Shown: positions 11,397 to 21,008 of the stretch, one piece after another
Position numbering within the stretch: the stretch's first letter is position 1
How the letters are laid out: each line of letters opens with the position of its first letter
Assembly: GCF_037860835.1 (NCBI RefSeq)
Contig: NZ_JBBEOG010000001.1
Span: 558,001 to 622,000, forward strand
DNA: 64,000 nt
Source of the DNA: Aquipuribacter nitratireducens
Lineage (GTDB): Bacteria > Actinomycetota > Actinomycetes > Actinomycetales > JBBAYJ01
Direction of reading: 5' to 3'
Position numbers and translations under genes: made by a program
Notes under the pieces: generated by a model
What the model was told of the DNA's origin: nothing
Database searches by the model: none
Seen by the model: only the letters and a program-made list of their open reading frames with translations

Positions 11397-11915
11397 ATGG
11401 GGGTGTCCGGGTCCGGAAAGACGTCGGTGGCGCACGCCCTCGTCGACCGGCTCGGCTGGGACTTCCTCGAGGGCGACGACGCGCACCCGGCGGCCAACGT
11501 CGAGAAGATGCGGGCGGGGACGCCCCTGACCGACGACGACCGCTGGGGCTGGCTGCGGACCATCGCCCACTGGGTGGGGACGCACCACGAGGAGGGCCGG
11601 CGGACGGTCGTGGCGTGCTCCGCGCTCAGGCGGGCCTACCGCGACGTCCTGCGGACCGGGGACGAGGAGGCGGTGGCGGCGACGGCGTTCGTCCACCTCC
11701 ACGGCGACCGCGACCTGCTGCTGTCGCGGATCAGCGGCCGGAAGGGGCACTTCATGCCCGCGACGCTGCTCGACTCCCAGCTCGACACGCTGGAGCCGCT
11801 TGGCGGCGACGAGCGCGGCGTCGTGATCGACGTCGACGACCCGCCGGACGTGCTGGCGGAGCGGGTCGTCGAGGCGCTCGGCCTGCGGCCGGGCCCGCCG
11901 GGGCTCGACGGCTAG
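11397..11915 (+). CDS. gntK: Gluconokinase, start uncertain
   Basis: GntK phosphorylates gluconate to 6-phosphogluconate. The P-loop GVSGSGKTSVAHAL, GDDAHPAANVEKM, PLTDDDRWGWL, CSALRRAYRD and SGRKGHFMPATLLDSQLDTLE are all characteristic. The first ATG (11397) starts at the P-loop Gly and so omits the hydrophobic first beta strand that normally precedes it. That strand (HLVV) is encoded just upstream, in the same frame, in the 17 codons between the icd TGA and the ATG. Those codons include no ATG, GTG or TTG, and no Shine-Dalgarno sequence precedes the ATG. Its TAG stop overlaps the convergent purU stop in the palindrome CTAG. Confidence 0.85.
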   Translation: MGVSGSGKTSVAHALVDRLGWDFLEGDDAHPAANVEKMRAGTPLTDDDRWGWLRTIAHWVGTHHEEGRRTVVACSALRRAYRDVLRTGDEEAVAATAFVHLHGDRDLLLSRISGRKGHFMPATLLDSQLDTLEPLGGDERGVVIDVDDPPDVLAERVVEALGLRPGPPGLDG

Positions 11916-12763
11916 CGGAAGACGACCGTCCGGTTCCGGTCGACGAGGACGCGCCGCTCGGCGTGCCAACGCACGGCGCGCGCGAGGGCGCGGCTCTCGA
12001 GGTCGTGGCCCAGGCCCACGAGCTCGTCGACGCCGTCGGCGTGGTCGACCCGCTCGACGTCCTGCTCGATGATCGGCCCCTCGTCGAGGTCGGCGGTGAC
12101 GTAGTGGGCGGTCGCGCCGATGAGCTTGACCCCGCGCTCGTGCGCCTGGTGGTACGGCCGGGCGCCGGCGAAGCTCGGCAGGAACGAGTGGTGAATGTTG
12201 ATGGCCCGCCCGGCGAGCGCCTCGCACACCCGCGGGCTCAGCACCTGCATGTAGCGGGCGAGCACGACGAGCTCGACGTCGAGCCCGTCGACCAGACGCA
12301 GGAGCGCGTCCTCCGCGGCCGGCTTCGTCTCCGGCGTGACGGGGACGTGGTGGAACGGCACCTCGTAGAACCCGGCGAGGGGCTCGAGGTCGCGGTGGTT
12401 GCCGACGACGGCGACGGGCGTGATGGGCAGGCGGCCCGCGCGCTGCCGGTAGAGCAGGTCGTTGAGGCAGTGCCCGGCCCGGCTCACCATGACGAGGGTG
12501 CGGGTGGGCTCGTCGAGGCCGTGCAGGCCCCACGCCATCTCGAACTCCTCCGCCGTCCCGCGGAGGGCCGCCTCGAGGCGCTCCCGGGGCGCGTCGCACG
12601 TGAACTGGACGCGGAGGAAGAACAGACGGGTGTCGGGGTCCCCGAACTGCTGGGACTCCGTCACGTTGGCGTGGTGGCGCAGCAGCGCGCCGGTGACGGC
12701 GTGCACGATGCCGGGCCGGTCGGGGCACGACAGCGTGAGGACGTAGTGCGGGGCCTCGCTCAC
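11912..12763 (-). CDS. purU: Formyltetrahydrofolate deformylase
   Basis: PurU hydrolyses 10-formyl-THF to THF and formate, balancing one-carbon pools. The 283-residue protein has an N-terminal ACT domain (YVLTLSCPDRPGIVHAVTGALL) and a C-terminal formyl-hydrolase domain. The latter has the catalytic Asn-His pair in INIHHSFLPSFAGARPYHQAHERG and the Asp of DLDEGPIIEQDVERV. The frame is open far upstream on this strand, but that part is antisense to glyA. GTG 12763 begins the ACT strand and is preceded by a TACGCT hexamer with a 7-nt gap. It is divergent from glyA, which uses the same folate pool. Confidence 0.94.
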   Translation of the reverse strand: MSEAPHYVLTLSCPDRPGIVHAVTGALLRHHANVTESQQFGDPDTRLFFLRVQFTCDAPRERLEAALRGTAEEFEMAWGLHGLDEPTRTLVMVSRAGHCLNDLLYRQRAGRLPITPVAVVGNHRDLEPLAGFYEVPFHHVPVTPETKPAAEDALLRLVDGLDVELVVLARYMQVLSPRVCEALAGRAINIHHSFLPSFAGARPYHQAHERGVKLIGATAHYVTADLDEGPIIEQDVERVDHADGVDELVGLGHDLESRALARAVRWHAERRVLVDRNRTVVFR

Positions 12764-12770
12764 GACGGGG

Positions 12771-12776
12771 AGCGTA
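12771..12776 (-). promoter_or_regulatory. Leaderless-type -10 hexamer (TACGCT) for purU
   Basis: On the minus strand TACGCT is followed by seven bases and the purU GTG at 12763, with no ribosome-binding site between. The glyA hexamer lies only 20 bp away on the other strand. Confidence 0.5.
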
Positions 12777-12795
12777 CGCAGCGGGCGGGCGTTGC

Positions 12796-12801
12796 TAGGC
12801 T
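12796..12801 (+). promoter_or_regulatory. -10 hexamer (TAGGCT) for glyA-folD
   Basis: TAGGCT lies just before the first conserved base of the ZTP riboswitch. Transcription from about 12808 would give an mRNA that begins with the aptamer and has a leader of about 100 nt. Confidence 0.6.
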
Positions 12802-12805
12802 CGCG

Positions 12806-12882
12806 TCCACCGCGACTGGCGTTCAGGGGGCCACCCCCGGGGAGCGGTAGGCACGCCGACGGGTCGTTCGCCTGGGCCCGTG
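12806..12882 (+). ncRNA. ZTP riboswitch (pfl motif) controlling glyA-folD
   Basis: The leader carries the invariant blocks of the pfl/ZTP aptamer in order. CGCGACTGGCG at 12811-12821 is followed by a GGGGG-CCA-CCCCC hairpin at 12826-12838. GGGGAGCGG follows at about 12839-12847, and after a variable linker CGCCTGGGC at 12869-12877. The last block forms the second subdomain and pseudoknot. This class binds ZMP/ZTP, the AICAR phosphates that accumulate when 10-formyl-THF is scarce, and in known cases switches on one-carbon genes such as glyA, folD and purH. The glyA Shine-Dalgarno (GGAG at about 12898-12901) lies shortly downstream, so control of termination or of translation are both possible. 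Confidence 0.92.
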
Positions 12883-12907
12883 GCTTGACCCGACCCTGGA
12901 GTGCACG

Positions 12908-14224
12908 ATGACCCAGACCCACACGCCGCCCGCTGCCGTCCGCGCGGACGACCCCACCGACCTCCCGCTGTGGCAGGTCGACCCCGAGATCGCCGCCGTC
13001 CTCGACGGCGAGGCCGACCGCCAGCGCGGGACGCTCGAGATGATCGCGAGCGAGAACTTCGCCCCCCGCGCCGTCCTCGAGGCGCAGGGCAGCGTCCTCA
13101 CGAACAAGTACGCCGAGGGCTACCCCGGCAAGCGGTACTACGGCGGCTGCGAGCAGGTCGACGTCGCCGAGGAGCTCGCTCGCTCCCGCGCCAAGCAGCT
13201 GTTCGGCGCGGAGCACGCGAACGTCCAGCCGCACTCCGGGGCGAGCGCGAACGCCGCCGTCATGCAGAAGCTCCTGGAGCCGGGTGACACGATCCTCGGC
13301 CTCGACCTCGCCCACGGCGGGCACCTCACGCACGGCATGCGCCTCAACTTCTCGGGCCGGCTCTACGACGTCGCGACGTACGGGGTGTCGGAGCAGACGT
13401 ACCGCATCGACATGGACGCCGTGCGCGACACCGCGCTCGAGCGCCGTCCCAAGATGATCATCGCGGGCTGGTCGGCGTATCCGCGCCACCTCGACTTCGC
13501 GGCGTTCCGAGCCATCGCCGACGAGGTCGGGGCGTACCTCCTCGTCGACATGGCCCACTTCGCGGGCCTCGTCGCCGCGGGGCTCCATCCCTCGCCGGTG
13601 CCGCACGCGCACGTCGTGACGACGACCACGCACAAGACGCTGACGGGGCCGCGCGCCGGGATCATCCTGTCGACCGCCGACCTGGCGAAGAAGGTCGACT
13701 CGGGGGTGTTCCCCGGTCAGCAGGGCGGGCCGCTCATGCACGTCATCGCGGCCAAGGCCGTCGCGTTCAAGATCGCGATGACGCCGCAGTTCCGTGAGAA
13801 GCAGGAGCGGACGCTGCGCGGTGCGGCCCTCCTCGCCGAGCGGCTGCTCGCCGCCGACGCGAAGGCCACCGGCGTCGACGTCGTCACCGGCGGCACCGAC
13901 GTCCACCTCGTCCTCGCCGACCTGCGCGCGAGCGAGCTCGACGGCAAGCAGGCCGAGGACCGCCTCCACGAGGCCGGCATCACGGCGAACCGCAACGCGG
14001 TGCCGTTCGACCCGCGCCCGCCGATGGTGACGAGCGGCGTCCGGCTTGGCACGCCCGCGCTCGCGACCCGCGGGTTCGGCGACGAGCAGTTCCGCGAGGT
14101 CGCCGACGTCGTCGCCGGGGCCTTCGACCCCACCTCGGACGTCCGCGCGCTGCGCGAGCGGGTCGACGTGCTGACGCGCGACTTCCCGCTGTACCCGTCG
14201 GTCCAGCCGTACGCGAACGCGTGA
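12908..14224 (+). CDS. glyA: Serine hydroxymethyltransferase
   Basis: GlyA is a PLP enzyme that converts serine and THF to glycine and 5,10-methylene-THF. The 438-residue protein contains [27 protein letters not shown], the [15 protein letters not shown] segment with the PLP Asp, and the Schiff-base lysine in [14 protein letters not shown] near residue 241. The ATG at 12908 follows GGAG by a few bases and lies directly after the ZTP riboswitch. Its TGA overlaps the folD GTG (GTGA), so folD is translationally coupled. Confidence 0.97.
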   Translation: MTQTHTPPAAVRADDPTDLPLWQVDPEIAAVLDGEADRQRGTLEMIASENFAPRAVLEAQGSVLTNKYAEGYPGKRYYGGCEQVDVAEELARSRAKQLFGAEHANVQPHSGASANAAVMQKLLEPGDTILGLDLAHGGHLTHGMRLNFSGRLYDVATYGVSEQTYRIDMDAVRDTALERRPKMIIAGWSAYPRHLDFAAFRAIADEVGAYLLVDMAHFAGLVAAGLHPSPVPHAHVVTTTTHKTLTGPRAGIILSTADLAKKVDSGVFPGQQGGPLMHVIAAKAVAFKIAMTPQFREKQERTLRGAALLAERLLAADAKATGVDVVTGGTDVHLVLADLRASELDGKQAEDRLHEAGITANRNAVPFDPRPPMVTSGVRLGTPALATRGFGDEQFREVADVVAGAFDPTSDVRALRERVDVLTRDFPLYPSVQPYANA

Positions 14225-15102
14225 GCGCGACGCTCCTCGACGGGAAGGCGACCGCCGCGGCGATCCGGGTCGAGCTGACTGCACGTGTCGCCGCGCTCGC
14301 GGTGCGCGGGGTCGTGCCCGGGCTCGGCACGGTGCTGGTCGGCGACGACCCCGGGTCGGCGTCGTACGTCGCCGGGAAGCACCGCGACTGCGCGGAGGTC
14401 GGCATCACGTCGCTGCGGGAGGACCTGCCGGCGACCGCGTCGACCGACGACGTGCTGGCGGCGGTGCGGCGGCTCAACGAGGACCCGTCGTGCACCGGCT
14501 TCATCGTCCAGCTGCCGCTGCCGCCCCAGGTCGACCAGCAGGCGGTGCTCGAGGCCGTCGACCCGGCGAAGGACGCCGACGGCCTGCACCCGACGAACCT
14601 CGGCCGGCTCGTCCTGTCGGTCGGCGGGTCGCTGACCTCGCCGCTGCCGTGCACGCCGCGCGGGATCGTCGAGCTGCTGGCCCGCTACGACGTGCCGCTG
14701 GCGGGTGCCGAGGTGTGCGTCATCGGGCGCGGGGTCACCGTGGGGCGCCCGATCGGTCTGCTCCTGACGCGCCGCGGGGTCGACGCCACCGTCACCCTCA
14801 CCCACACGCGCACGCGCGACCTCGCGGCCGCGGTGCGGCGCGCGGACGTCGTCGTCGCAGCGGCCGGCGCCGCGGGGACGGTGCGGCCGGACTGGGTGAC
14901 ACCCGGCGCAGCCGTGCTCGACGTCGGCGTCACGCGGGTGGTCGACGAGGCGACCGGCAGGGCGCGGCTCGTGGGGGACGTCGACCCGGGCGTCCGGGAG
15001 GTCGCGGGCTGGCTCGCCCCCATGCCCGGGGGAGTCGGACCGATGACGCGCGCGATGCTGCTCGCCAACGTCGTGGACGCCGCGGAGCGCGCGCTGGGGT
15101 GA
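14221..15102 (+). CDS. folD: Methylene-THF dehydrogenase / methenyl-THF cyclohydrolase
   Basis: FolD converts the methylene-THF made by GlyA to 10-formyl-THF, producing NADPH. The 293-residue sequence has [17 protein letters not shown] with the catalytic Lys, [33 protein letters not shown], the substrate-site [11 protein letters not shown] and the nucleotide fold [16 protein letters not shown]. It ends in the conserved [15 protein letters not shown]. It starts with GTG inside the glyA stop and therefore shares its riboswitch. It ends 3 bp from the convergent PPOX-family gene. Confidence 0.96.
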   Translation: MSATLLDGKATAAAIRVELTARVAALAVRGVVPGLGTVLVGDDPGSASYVAGKHRDCAEVGITSLREDLPATASTDDVLAAVRRLNEDPSCTGFIVQLPLPPQVDQQAVLEAVDPAKDADGLHPTNLGRLVLSVGGSLTSPLPCTPRGIVELLARYDVPLAGAEVCVIGRGVTVGRPIGLLLTRRGVDATVTLTHTRTRDLAAAVRRADVVVAAAGAAGTVRPDWVTPGAAVLDVGVTRVVDEATGRARLVGDVDPGVREVAGWLAPMPGGVGPMTRAMLLANVVDAAERALG

Positions 15103-15105
15103 GGC

Positions 15106-15570
15106 TCAGGAGTCGAGTGCGCTCGGGAACCGGGTGACGAAGTCGAGCACCCGCACCTGCTCCGGGGTGATGGCGATGCGTGCCATGGGGGCCTCGCCGA
15201 GGCCTGCGACCCACTGCGCAGCCGCCTCGGGACCCATGTAGCGCTCGGCGGCTGCGACGTACTCCTCGGTGACCCGGTCGTGCACCGTCACCTCGGCGTG
15301 TCCGCGGACGAGCAGCACCTTGTAGGGCCAGTCCGCCTCGTCGATCGTGACGGACACGGAGGGGTGCTCCTGGAGCGCGCGCACCTTGGGTGCGGCGGGA
15401 GGCGTCCCGACCACGATCTGCGTGCCGTCCCAGTGGAACCACACGGGCACGACGCGCGGCGTCCCGTCGTGCCACGTGTACGCGACCCTCGCCGGCTGCC
15501 GGCTCACCAGCAGCTGCTGCGCGACCGGGTCGTTGAGGAGGTCGAGTCCGTCGTCGGTGGTCGTCGTCAT
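15106..15570 (-). CDS. Pyridoxamine 5'-phosphate oxidase-fold protein
   Basis: This 154-residue protein has the split beta-barrel fold of flavin/F420-binding PPOX-family proteins: an N-terminal PVAQQLLVSRQPARVAYTWHDG strand pair, RVVPVWFHWDG, the PKVRALQEHPSVSVTID cofactor-loop region and YKVLLVRGHAEVTVHD. The substrate and cofactor cannot be told. ATG 15570 is my choice; an in-frame ATG at 15606 would add 12 residues. The gene is divergent from the SOS-controlled HNH gene and convergent with folD. Confidence 0.75.
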   Translation of the reverse strand: MTTTTDDGLDLLNDPVAQQLLVSRQPARVAYTWHDGTPRVVPVWFHWDGTQIVVGTPPAAPKVRALQEHPSVSVTIDEADWPYKVLLVRGHAEVTVHDRVTEEYVAAAERYMGPEAAAQWVAGLGEAPMARIAITPEQVRVLDFVTRFPSALDS

Positions 15571-15626
15571 GGCGACCAGGGTCGCGGCCCCTGCGGTCGT
15601 CCACATCAGGGTTTTCCCCATCGCCG

Positions 15627-15642
15627 TCGAACGTGTGTTCGA
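15627..15642. promoter_or_regulatory. LexA-binding SOS box
   Basis: TCGAAC-GTGT-GTTCGA matches the actinobacterial SOS-box consensus TCGAAC-N4-GTTCGA perfectly. It ends one base before a TAGACT hexamer at 15644-15649, so LexA bound here would block the promoter of the DUF222/HNH gene. Confidence 0.88.
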
Positions 15643-15643
15643 G

Positions 15644-15649
15644 TAGACT
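15644..15649 (+). promoter_or_regulatory. -10 hexamer (TAGACT) of the SOS-controlled HNH gene
   Basis: TAGACT lies next to the SOS box. The predicted mRNA start is near 15656, followed by a GGGAGG ribosome-binding site at 15657-15662 and the ATG at 15668. Confidence 0.6.
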
Positions 15650-15667
15650 GGGGCGCGGGAGGCCGAC

Positions 15668-17191
<1,524 letters not shown>

Positions 17192-17212
17192 CCCGCGGCC
17201 CCTCCGGGGCGG

Positions 17213-17569
17213 TCAGACGAAGAAGCAGAAGGGGTGGCCGGCCGGGTCGAGCCACACCCGCACGTCGTCCTGGGGCTGGAACGCAGCGAGCCGCGCGCCG
17301 GCCGCCTCGGCGACGCGTCCGGCGGCGTCGAGGTCGTCGACCTCGATGTCGAGGTGGAGCTGCATCTGCTGGTCCCCCCGGCCCGCGGGCCAGACCGGGG
17401 GCTCGTGCGCGTCCTCCAGCTGGAACGAGAGACCCGTGGAGCCGTCCGGCGGGCGCAGCGTCACCCAGTCCGGCTCGTCCGTGCCGATCGGCCACCCGCG
17501 CAGCTGCTGGTAGAAGCGCGCGAGGCCGCGGGGGTCCGGCGTGCCGAGGACCGTGGAGACGAGGCGCAC
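17213..17569 (-). CDS. VOC (glyoxalase/dioxygenase fold) protein
   Basis: This 118-residue protein has the paired beta-alpha-beta-beta-beta modules of the vicinal-oxygen-chelate superfamily: STVLGTPDPRGLARFYQQLRGW at the N-terminus and HLDIEVDDLDAAGRVAEAAGA in the second half. It ends in VWLDPAGHPFCFF, which is common to many small VOC proteins. The reaction is unknown. It follows the M20 amidohydrolase gene on the same strand with a 9-bp gap. The TAG stop of that gene starts a TAGGAC sequence exactly 6 nt before this GTG. Confidence 0.8.
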   Translation of the reverse strand: MRLVSTVLGTPDPRGLARFYQQLRGWPIGTDEPDWVTLRPPDGSTGLSFQLEDAHEPPVWPAGRGDQQMQLHLDIEVDDLDAAGRVAEAAGARLAAFQPQDDVRVWLDPAGHPFCFFV

Positions 17570-17578
17570 CCGACCGTC

Positions 17579-18820
17579 CTAGTGCCGTTCGGCGAGCTGC
17601 GCGAGCCGCCGCTCGGCGAGGCCGGCGAGCAGCGCCGCCCCGTCGGGCAGCACGGAGTCGTCGAAGCCCGCGAGGGGGGAGTGGTTGTCCGGTGCGGTCT
17701 CCCAGTCGCGCCCGTCGAGGCACGCGCCGAGGAACACCATGACCCCGGGGACGGCCTGGAGCACCCGGCTGAAGTCCTCCGCGCCCGCGATGGGGTCCGG
17801 CATGTCGAGCCAGCGGTCGGCGCCGACCACCTCGGCGACTGTCCGGCGGGCGAACTCGAGCTCGGCCGCGTCGTTCACCGTGACCGGGTACTCCGGCTCG
17901 AGGCGGACCTCGGCCTCGAGGCCGTGGGCGGCGGCGACACCCTCGCAGTAGCGGACCAGGGCGGCGTGGAGGCGCTCGCGGACAGCCGGGTCGGTGGTCC
18001 GGATCGTCGCCTCCGCGTACGCGGTGGTGGGAATGATGTTGCGCCGGGTGCCGGCCTCGACCTTGCCGAACGTCACGAGACCCGTCTCGAACGGCCCGAC
18101 GGTGCGTCCGGCGACCGCCTGCGCCCCCAGCACGATCTCGCCGATCGCCGGCACGGGGTCCGCGGCGCGGTGCGGCGCGGAGCCGTGGCCGCCCTTGCCC
18201 GTGAGCGTGACGAAGAGGCCGTCGGACGCCGACAGGAGCGGGCCCGGGCGCGAGGCGACGGCGCCCTTCGGCGCCAGCCCGGACATCACGTGGAGCGCGT
18301 ACGCCGCGTCCGGGCGGCGACCGGCCGCCTCGAGCACGCCCTCACGGATCATGTGTCCCGCGCCGTCCCAGCCCTCCTCGCCGGGCTGGAACATGAGGAC
18401 CACGTCCCCGGGCAGGGAGTCCCGTTGGGCGGCGAGCAGGTGCGCGGCACCGACGAGCGACGTCACGTGGAGGTCGTGCCCGCAGGCGTGCATGACGCCG
18501 TCCACCTCGCTGCGGTACGGGACGTCGAGCTCCTCCTGCACAGGCAGGGCGTCCATGTCGGCGCGCAGCAGGACCACCGGCCGCTGCGCGGGGGCCGCGG
18601 AGGGTCCGCGACGGCCGACGTCGGCGCCGCCCCGGAGGACGGCGGTGATGCTCGACAGGCCGCGACCGGTCGTGATCTCGAGGTCGAGACCCTGGATGGC
18701 CTCGAGGACGGTCTGCTGGGTGCGGGGGAGCTCGAGGCCGATCTCGGGGTGGCGGTGCAGCCGGTGGCGGAGCCGGACCAGGTCGTCGGTCAGGGCGAGG
18801 GCGTCGTCGGCCACGGTCAT
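17579..18820 (-). CDS. M20-family amidohydrolase
   Basis: This 413-residue enzyme belongs to the M20D group that hydrolyses N-acyl amino acids, hippurate or IAA conjugates. Metal-site residues are visible in VMHACGHDLHVTSLVGAAHLL, FQPGEEGWDGAGHMI, the YALHVMSG His, and a late His in NHSPLAGF. The dimerisation insert contains GKGGHGSAPHRAADPVPA. The exact substrate is unknown. The frame is open upstream, but that portion is antisense to exonuclease III. ATG 18820 starts the family N-terminus and has TACGGT 6 nt before it. Confidence 0.88.
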   Translation of the reverse strand: MTVADDALALTDDLVRLRHRLHRHPEIGLELPRTQQTVLEAIQGLDLEITTGRGLSSITAVLRGGADVGRRGPSAAPAQRPVVLLRADMDALPVQEELDVPYRSEVDGVMHACGHDLHVTSLVGAAHLLAAQRDSLPGDVVLMFQPGEEGWDGAGHMIREGVLEAAGRRPDAAYALHVMSGLAPKGAVASRPGPLLSASDGLFVTLTGKGGHGSAPHRAADPVPAIGEIVLGAQAVAGRTVGPFETGLVTFGKVEAGTRRNIIPTTAYAEATIRTTDPAVRERLHAALVRYCEGVAAAHGLEAEVRLEPEYPVTVNDAAELEFARRTVAEVVGADRWLDMPDPIAGAEDFSRVLQAVPGVMVFLGACLDGRDWETAPDNHSPLAGFDDSVLPDGAALLAGLAERRLAQLAERH

Positions 18821-18826
18821 GGCGCC

Positions 18827-18836
18827 ACCGTAGTGT
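18827..18836. promoter_or_regulatory. Overlapping divergent -10 hexamers for the M20 gene and xthA
   Basis: The minus-strand TACGGT (18832 to 18827) lies 6 nt before the M20 ATG. The plus-strand TAGTGT (18831-18836) lies 8 nt before the exonuclease GTG. They share the two bases TA at 18831-18832. Confidence 0.5.
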
Positions 18837-18844
18837 TCGGGCCC

Positions 18845-19639
18845 GTGCTGGTCGTCGCGAGCCTCAACGTCAACGGAGTCCGGGCCGCGCACCGCCGCGG
18901 CATGCCCGCGTGGCTGGAGCAGCGCCGCCCCGACGTGCTCCTCCTGCAGGAGGTCCGCGCGGACGCCGAGACGGTCGCCGAGCACCTCGGCGAGGGCTGG
19001 CACGTCGTCGAGGCGGTCTGTGCCCAGAAGGGGCGCTCCGGCGTCGCCGTCGCCGCGCGGACGCCGCTGCGCGACCCCGTGACGACGCTGCCCGGGTTCG
19101 CCGACGACGGCCGCTGGGTCGAGGCGACCGTCGGGGAGGGCGACGCCGCGGTGCGGTGCGTCAGCGTCTACGTCCACTCCGGCGAGGCGGGCACCGAGCG
19201 GCAGGTCGACAAGGTCCGCTTCCTCGCGGCGATGAGCGTGCGACTCGGCGAGCTCCGGGCTCGGGAGGCCGCCGGCGGGCCGCCCGTCGTCGTGGCGGGC
19301 GACCTCAACATCGGGCACACCGAGCGGGACATCCGGAACTGGAAGGGCAACCGCGGGAAGGCGGGCTTCCTGCCAGAGGAGCGGGCGTTCCTCGACAGCT
19401 GGTACGCCGGCGGCTGGGTCGACGTGTCCCGCCGCCTCCACGGCGACGTCGACGGTCCGTACTCGTGGTGGTCGTGGCGGGGGCAGGCGTTCGACACCGA
19501 CACCGGCTGGCGGATCGACGTCCACGTCGCCACGGAGGCGCTCGCCGCCCGCGCGCGCTTCAGCGAGGTCGACCGTGCCGCCTCGTACGCGGAGCGCTTC
19601 AGCGACCACGCCCCGGTCGTGGTCGGCTACGACGTCTGA
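18845..19639 (+). CDS. xthA: Exodeoxyribonuclease III (AP endonuclease)
   Basis: This 264-residue exonuclease/endonuclease/phosphatase-fold protein repairs abasic sites and 3' blocks. The active-site pieces are all visible: SLNVNGVRAA at the start, the metal Glu in LLLQEVRAD, GDLNIGHTERDIRNWKGN in the middle and the terminal SDHAPVVVGY. GTG 18845 gives the exact family N-terminus and is preceded by TAGTGT with an 8-nt gap. The divergent M20 start is only 24 bp away. Confidence 0.93.
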   Translation: MLVVASLNVNGVRAAHRRGMPAWLEQRRPDVLLLQEVRADAETVAEHLGEGWHVVEAVCAQKGRSGVAVAARTPLRDPVTTLPGFADDGRWVEATVGEGDAAVRCVSVYVHSGEAGTERQVDKVRFLAAMSVRLGELRAREAAGGPPVVVAGDLNIGHTERDIRNWKGNRGKAGFLPEERAFLDSWYAGGWVDVSRRLHGDVDGPYSWWSWRGQAFDTDTGWRIDVHVATEALAARARFSEVDRAASYAERFSDHAPVVVGYDV

Positions 19640-19679
19640 GGTCCGGCCACACGGGTCGGACACACGCCCCGACGCCGCC

Positions 19680-21008
19680 TCACGCCGACGCCGGCAGCAG
19701 CCACTCGGCGCCGTCCGGGGTGTCGCGCACCTCGACACCGAGGTCGGCGAGCCCGTCCCGCACGTGGTCGCTCGTCGCGAAGTCCTTGTCCGCGCGGGCC
19801 CGCGCCCGCAGGGACAGGAGCAGCTCGACGTAGCCGCCGACAACGTCCCGCGGGTCCCGGGCGCCGGTCCGCGCGAGCTCGCCGAGCCGCACCACCATCG
19901 CCCGCAGCACCCGGCGGGCGTGGTCGCGGTCGTCGCTCTGGAGGGTGTCGCTCAGCCAGTCCTGCATCGACTGCTCGACCGCGTGCACGGCGGCGACCGC
20001 GGCGTCCACGTCGGAGGCCGCCATCGCGGCGTCGAAGCGCTCCCGCTCCGCGTCGACGGCCGCGCGGAGCGACGTCGCGGACCCGGGGGCGGCCGCGTCG
20101 TCCGGCCGGCCGGCGGTGTCCGTCGAGGCGGAGGTGGTGGGGGGTGCGGAGGCGGAGGCCGACGTCGTCGACGCGGGCGGAGCCGCCCCGGGCTCCGCGG
20201 GACCCCGTCCCGCCACGACGTCCCCGACCCACCCCGTCTCGACGGTCCGGCCGTCCGCCAGCGCCACCTCGTGGTCCCGGTACCGCAGCGTGACGACGCC
20301 GCTGCCCCGGACGGTCGCCGTCCCGGCGGCGAGGTCGAGCAGGAGGGCGGTGTGCTCGTCGACACCGACCACGCCGACGCCGTCCGGCAGCAGGGCCTCC
20401 ATCGCCCGGAGCCGCGCGGCGCCGAGGTAGCAGTAGCGCGTGTCGTAGGTGCCGCCCTCGGCGTTGTCGAAGTGCGGGACGAGCGCGGCCGGGACGCCGG
20501 CGAGCGCCCCGAGCACGTCGAGCCCCTCCGCCCAGTGCAGGTCCTCGCCGGCCTTGTAGATCTCGTAGACCGGTACCGCGTGCGACCCCACGGTGCACGC
20601 GGCGGCCGAGCCGACGACGAGGGTGCCGCCGCGACGGACGACGTCCGTCATCGCGGCCGCGACGCCGGTGCCGCGCCACTGCCGCAGCGCGTACGTCGGG
20701 CTGCCGGGACCGGCGAACAGCCAGCGCGCCTGCTCGAGGTCCGCGAGCGTGCGCTCCGCCTCACCCGAGGGGGCGTCCGCTCGGCGCCAGCGCGCCACGC
20801 CGACCCGGCGGCCGACCGACTGCTCGAAGTACTGCAGCGTGCGCTCGACGAGCTCGTCGGCGTTGTCCTGGAAGCCGAAGGTCGTGTCGAGGGCGAGCGC
20901 GGTCCCGCTCGGCCCGCCGTCGGGGAACGTGTCGGCGAGCACCGACCGGTGCGTCTTCACCATCGTGGGCGCGGTCTCGCCGGACCCCATGACGACGATG
21001 CGGCTCAC
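19680..21008 (-). CDS. Peptidase S51/GATase-like protein fused to a CysRS-like C-terminal domain
   Basis: This 442-residue protein has two parts. Residues 1 to about 270 look like the peptidase S51 / type-1 glutamine-amidotransferase-like fold: VVMGSGETAPTMV, LFAGPGSPTYALRQW, and VVGSAAACTVGSHAVPVYEIYK with a candidate nucleophile Ser. An Ala/Ser/Thr-rich linker follows. The last 100 residues resemble the C-terminal helical domain of cysteinyl-tRNA synthetase, especially RARADKDFATSDHVRDGLADLG and VEVRDTPDGAEW. No synthetase catalytic core is present. GTG 21008 overlaps the upstream hydrolase stop by 4 bp. Function is unknown. Confidence 0.75.
   Translation of the reverse strand: MSRIVVMGSGETAPTMVKTHRSVLADTFPDGGPSGTALALDTTFGFQDNADELVERTLQYFEQSVGRRVGVARWRRADAPSGEAERTLADLEQARWLFAGPGSPTYALRQWRGTGVAAAMTDVVRRGGTLVVGSAAACTVGSHAVPVYEIYKAGEDLHWAEGLDVLGALAGVPAALVPHFDNAEGGTYDTRYCYLGAARLRAMEALLPDGVGVVGVDEHTALLLDLAAGTATVRGSGVVTLRYRDHEVALADGRTVETGWVGDVVAGRGPAEPGAAPPASTTSASASAPPTTSASTDTAGRPDDAAAPGSATSLRAAVDAERERFDAAMAASDVDAAVAAVHAVEQSMQDWLSDTLQSDDRDHARRVLRAMVVRLGELARTGARDPRDVVGGYVELLLSLRARARADKDFATSDHVRDGLADLGVEVRDTPDGAEWLLPASA

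Noticed and set aside
12764-14284. A long N-terminal extension of purU antisense to glyA
   Set aside because: The conserved ACT domain starts at GTG 12763, and the extension lies opposite the riboswitch and glyA.
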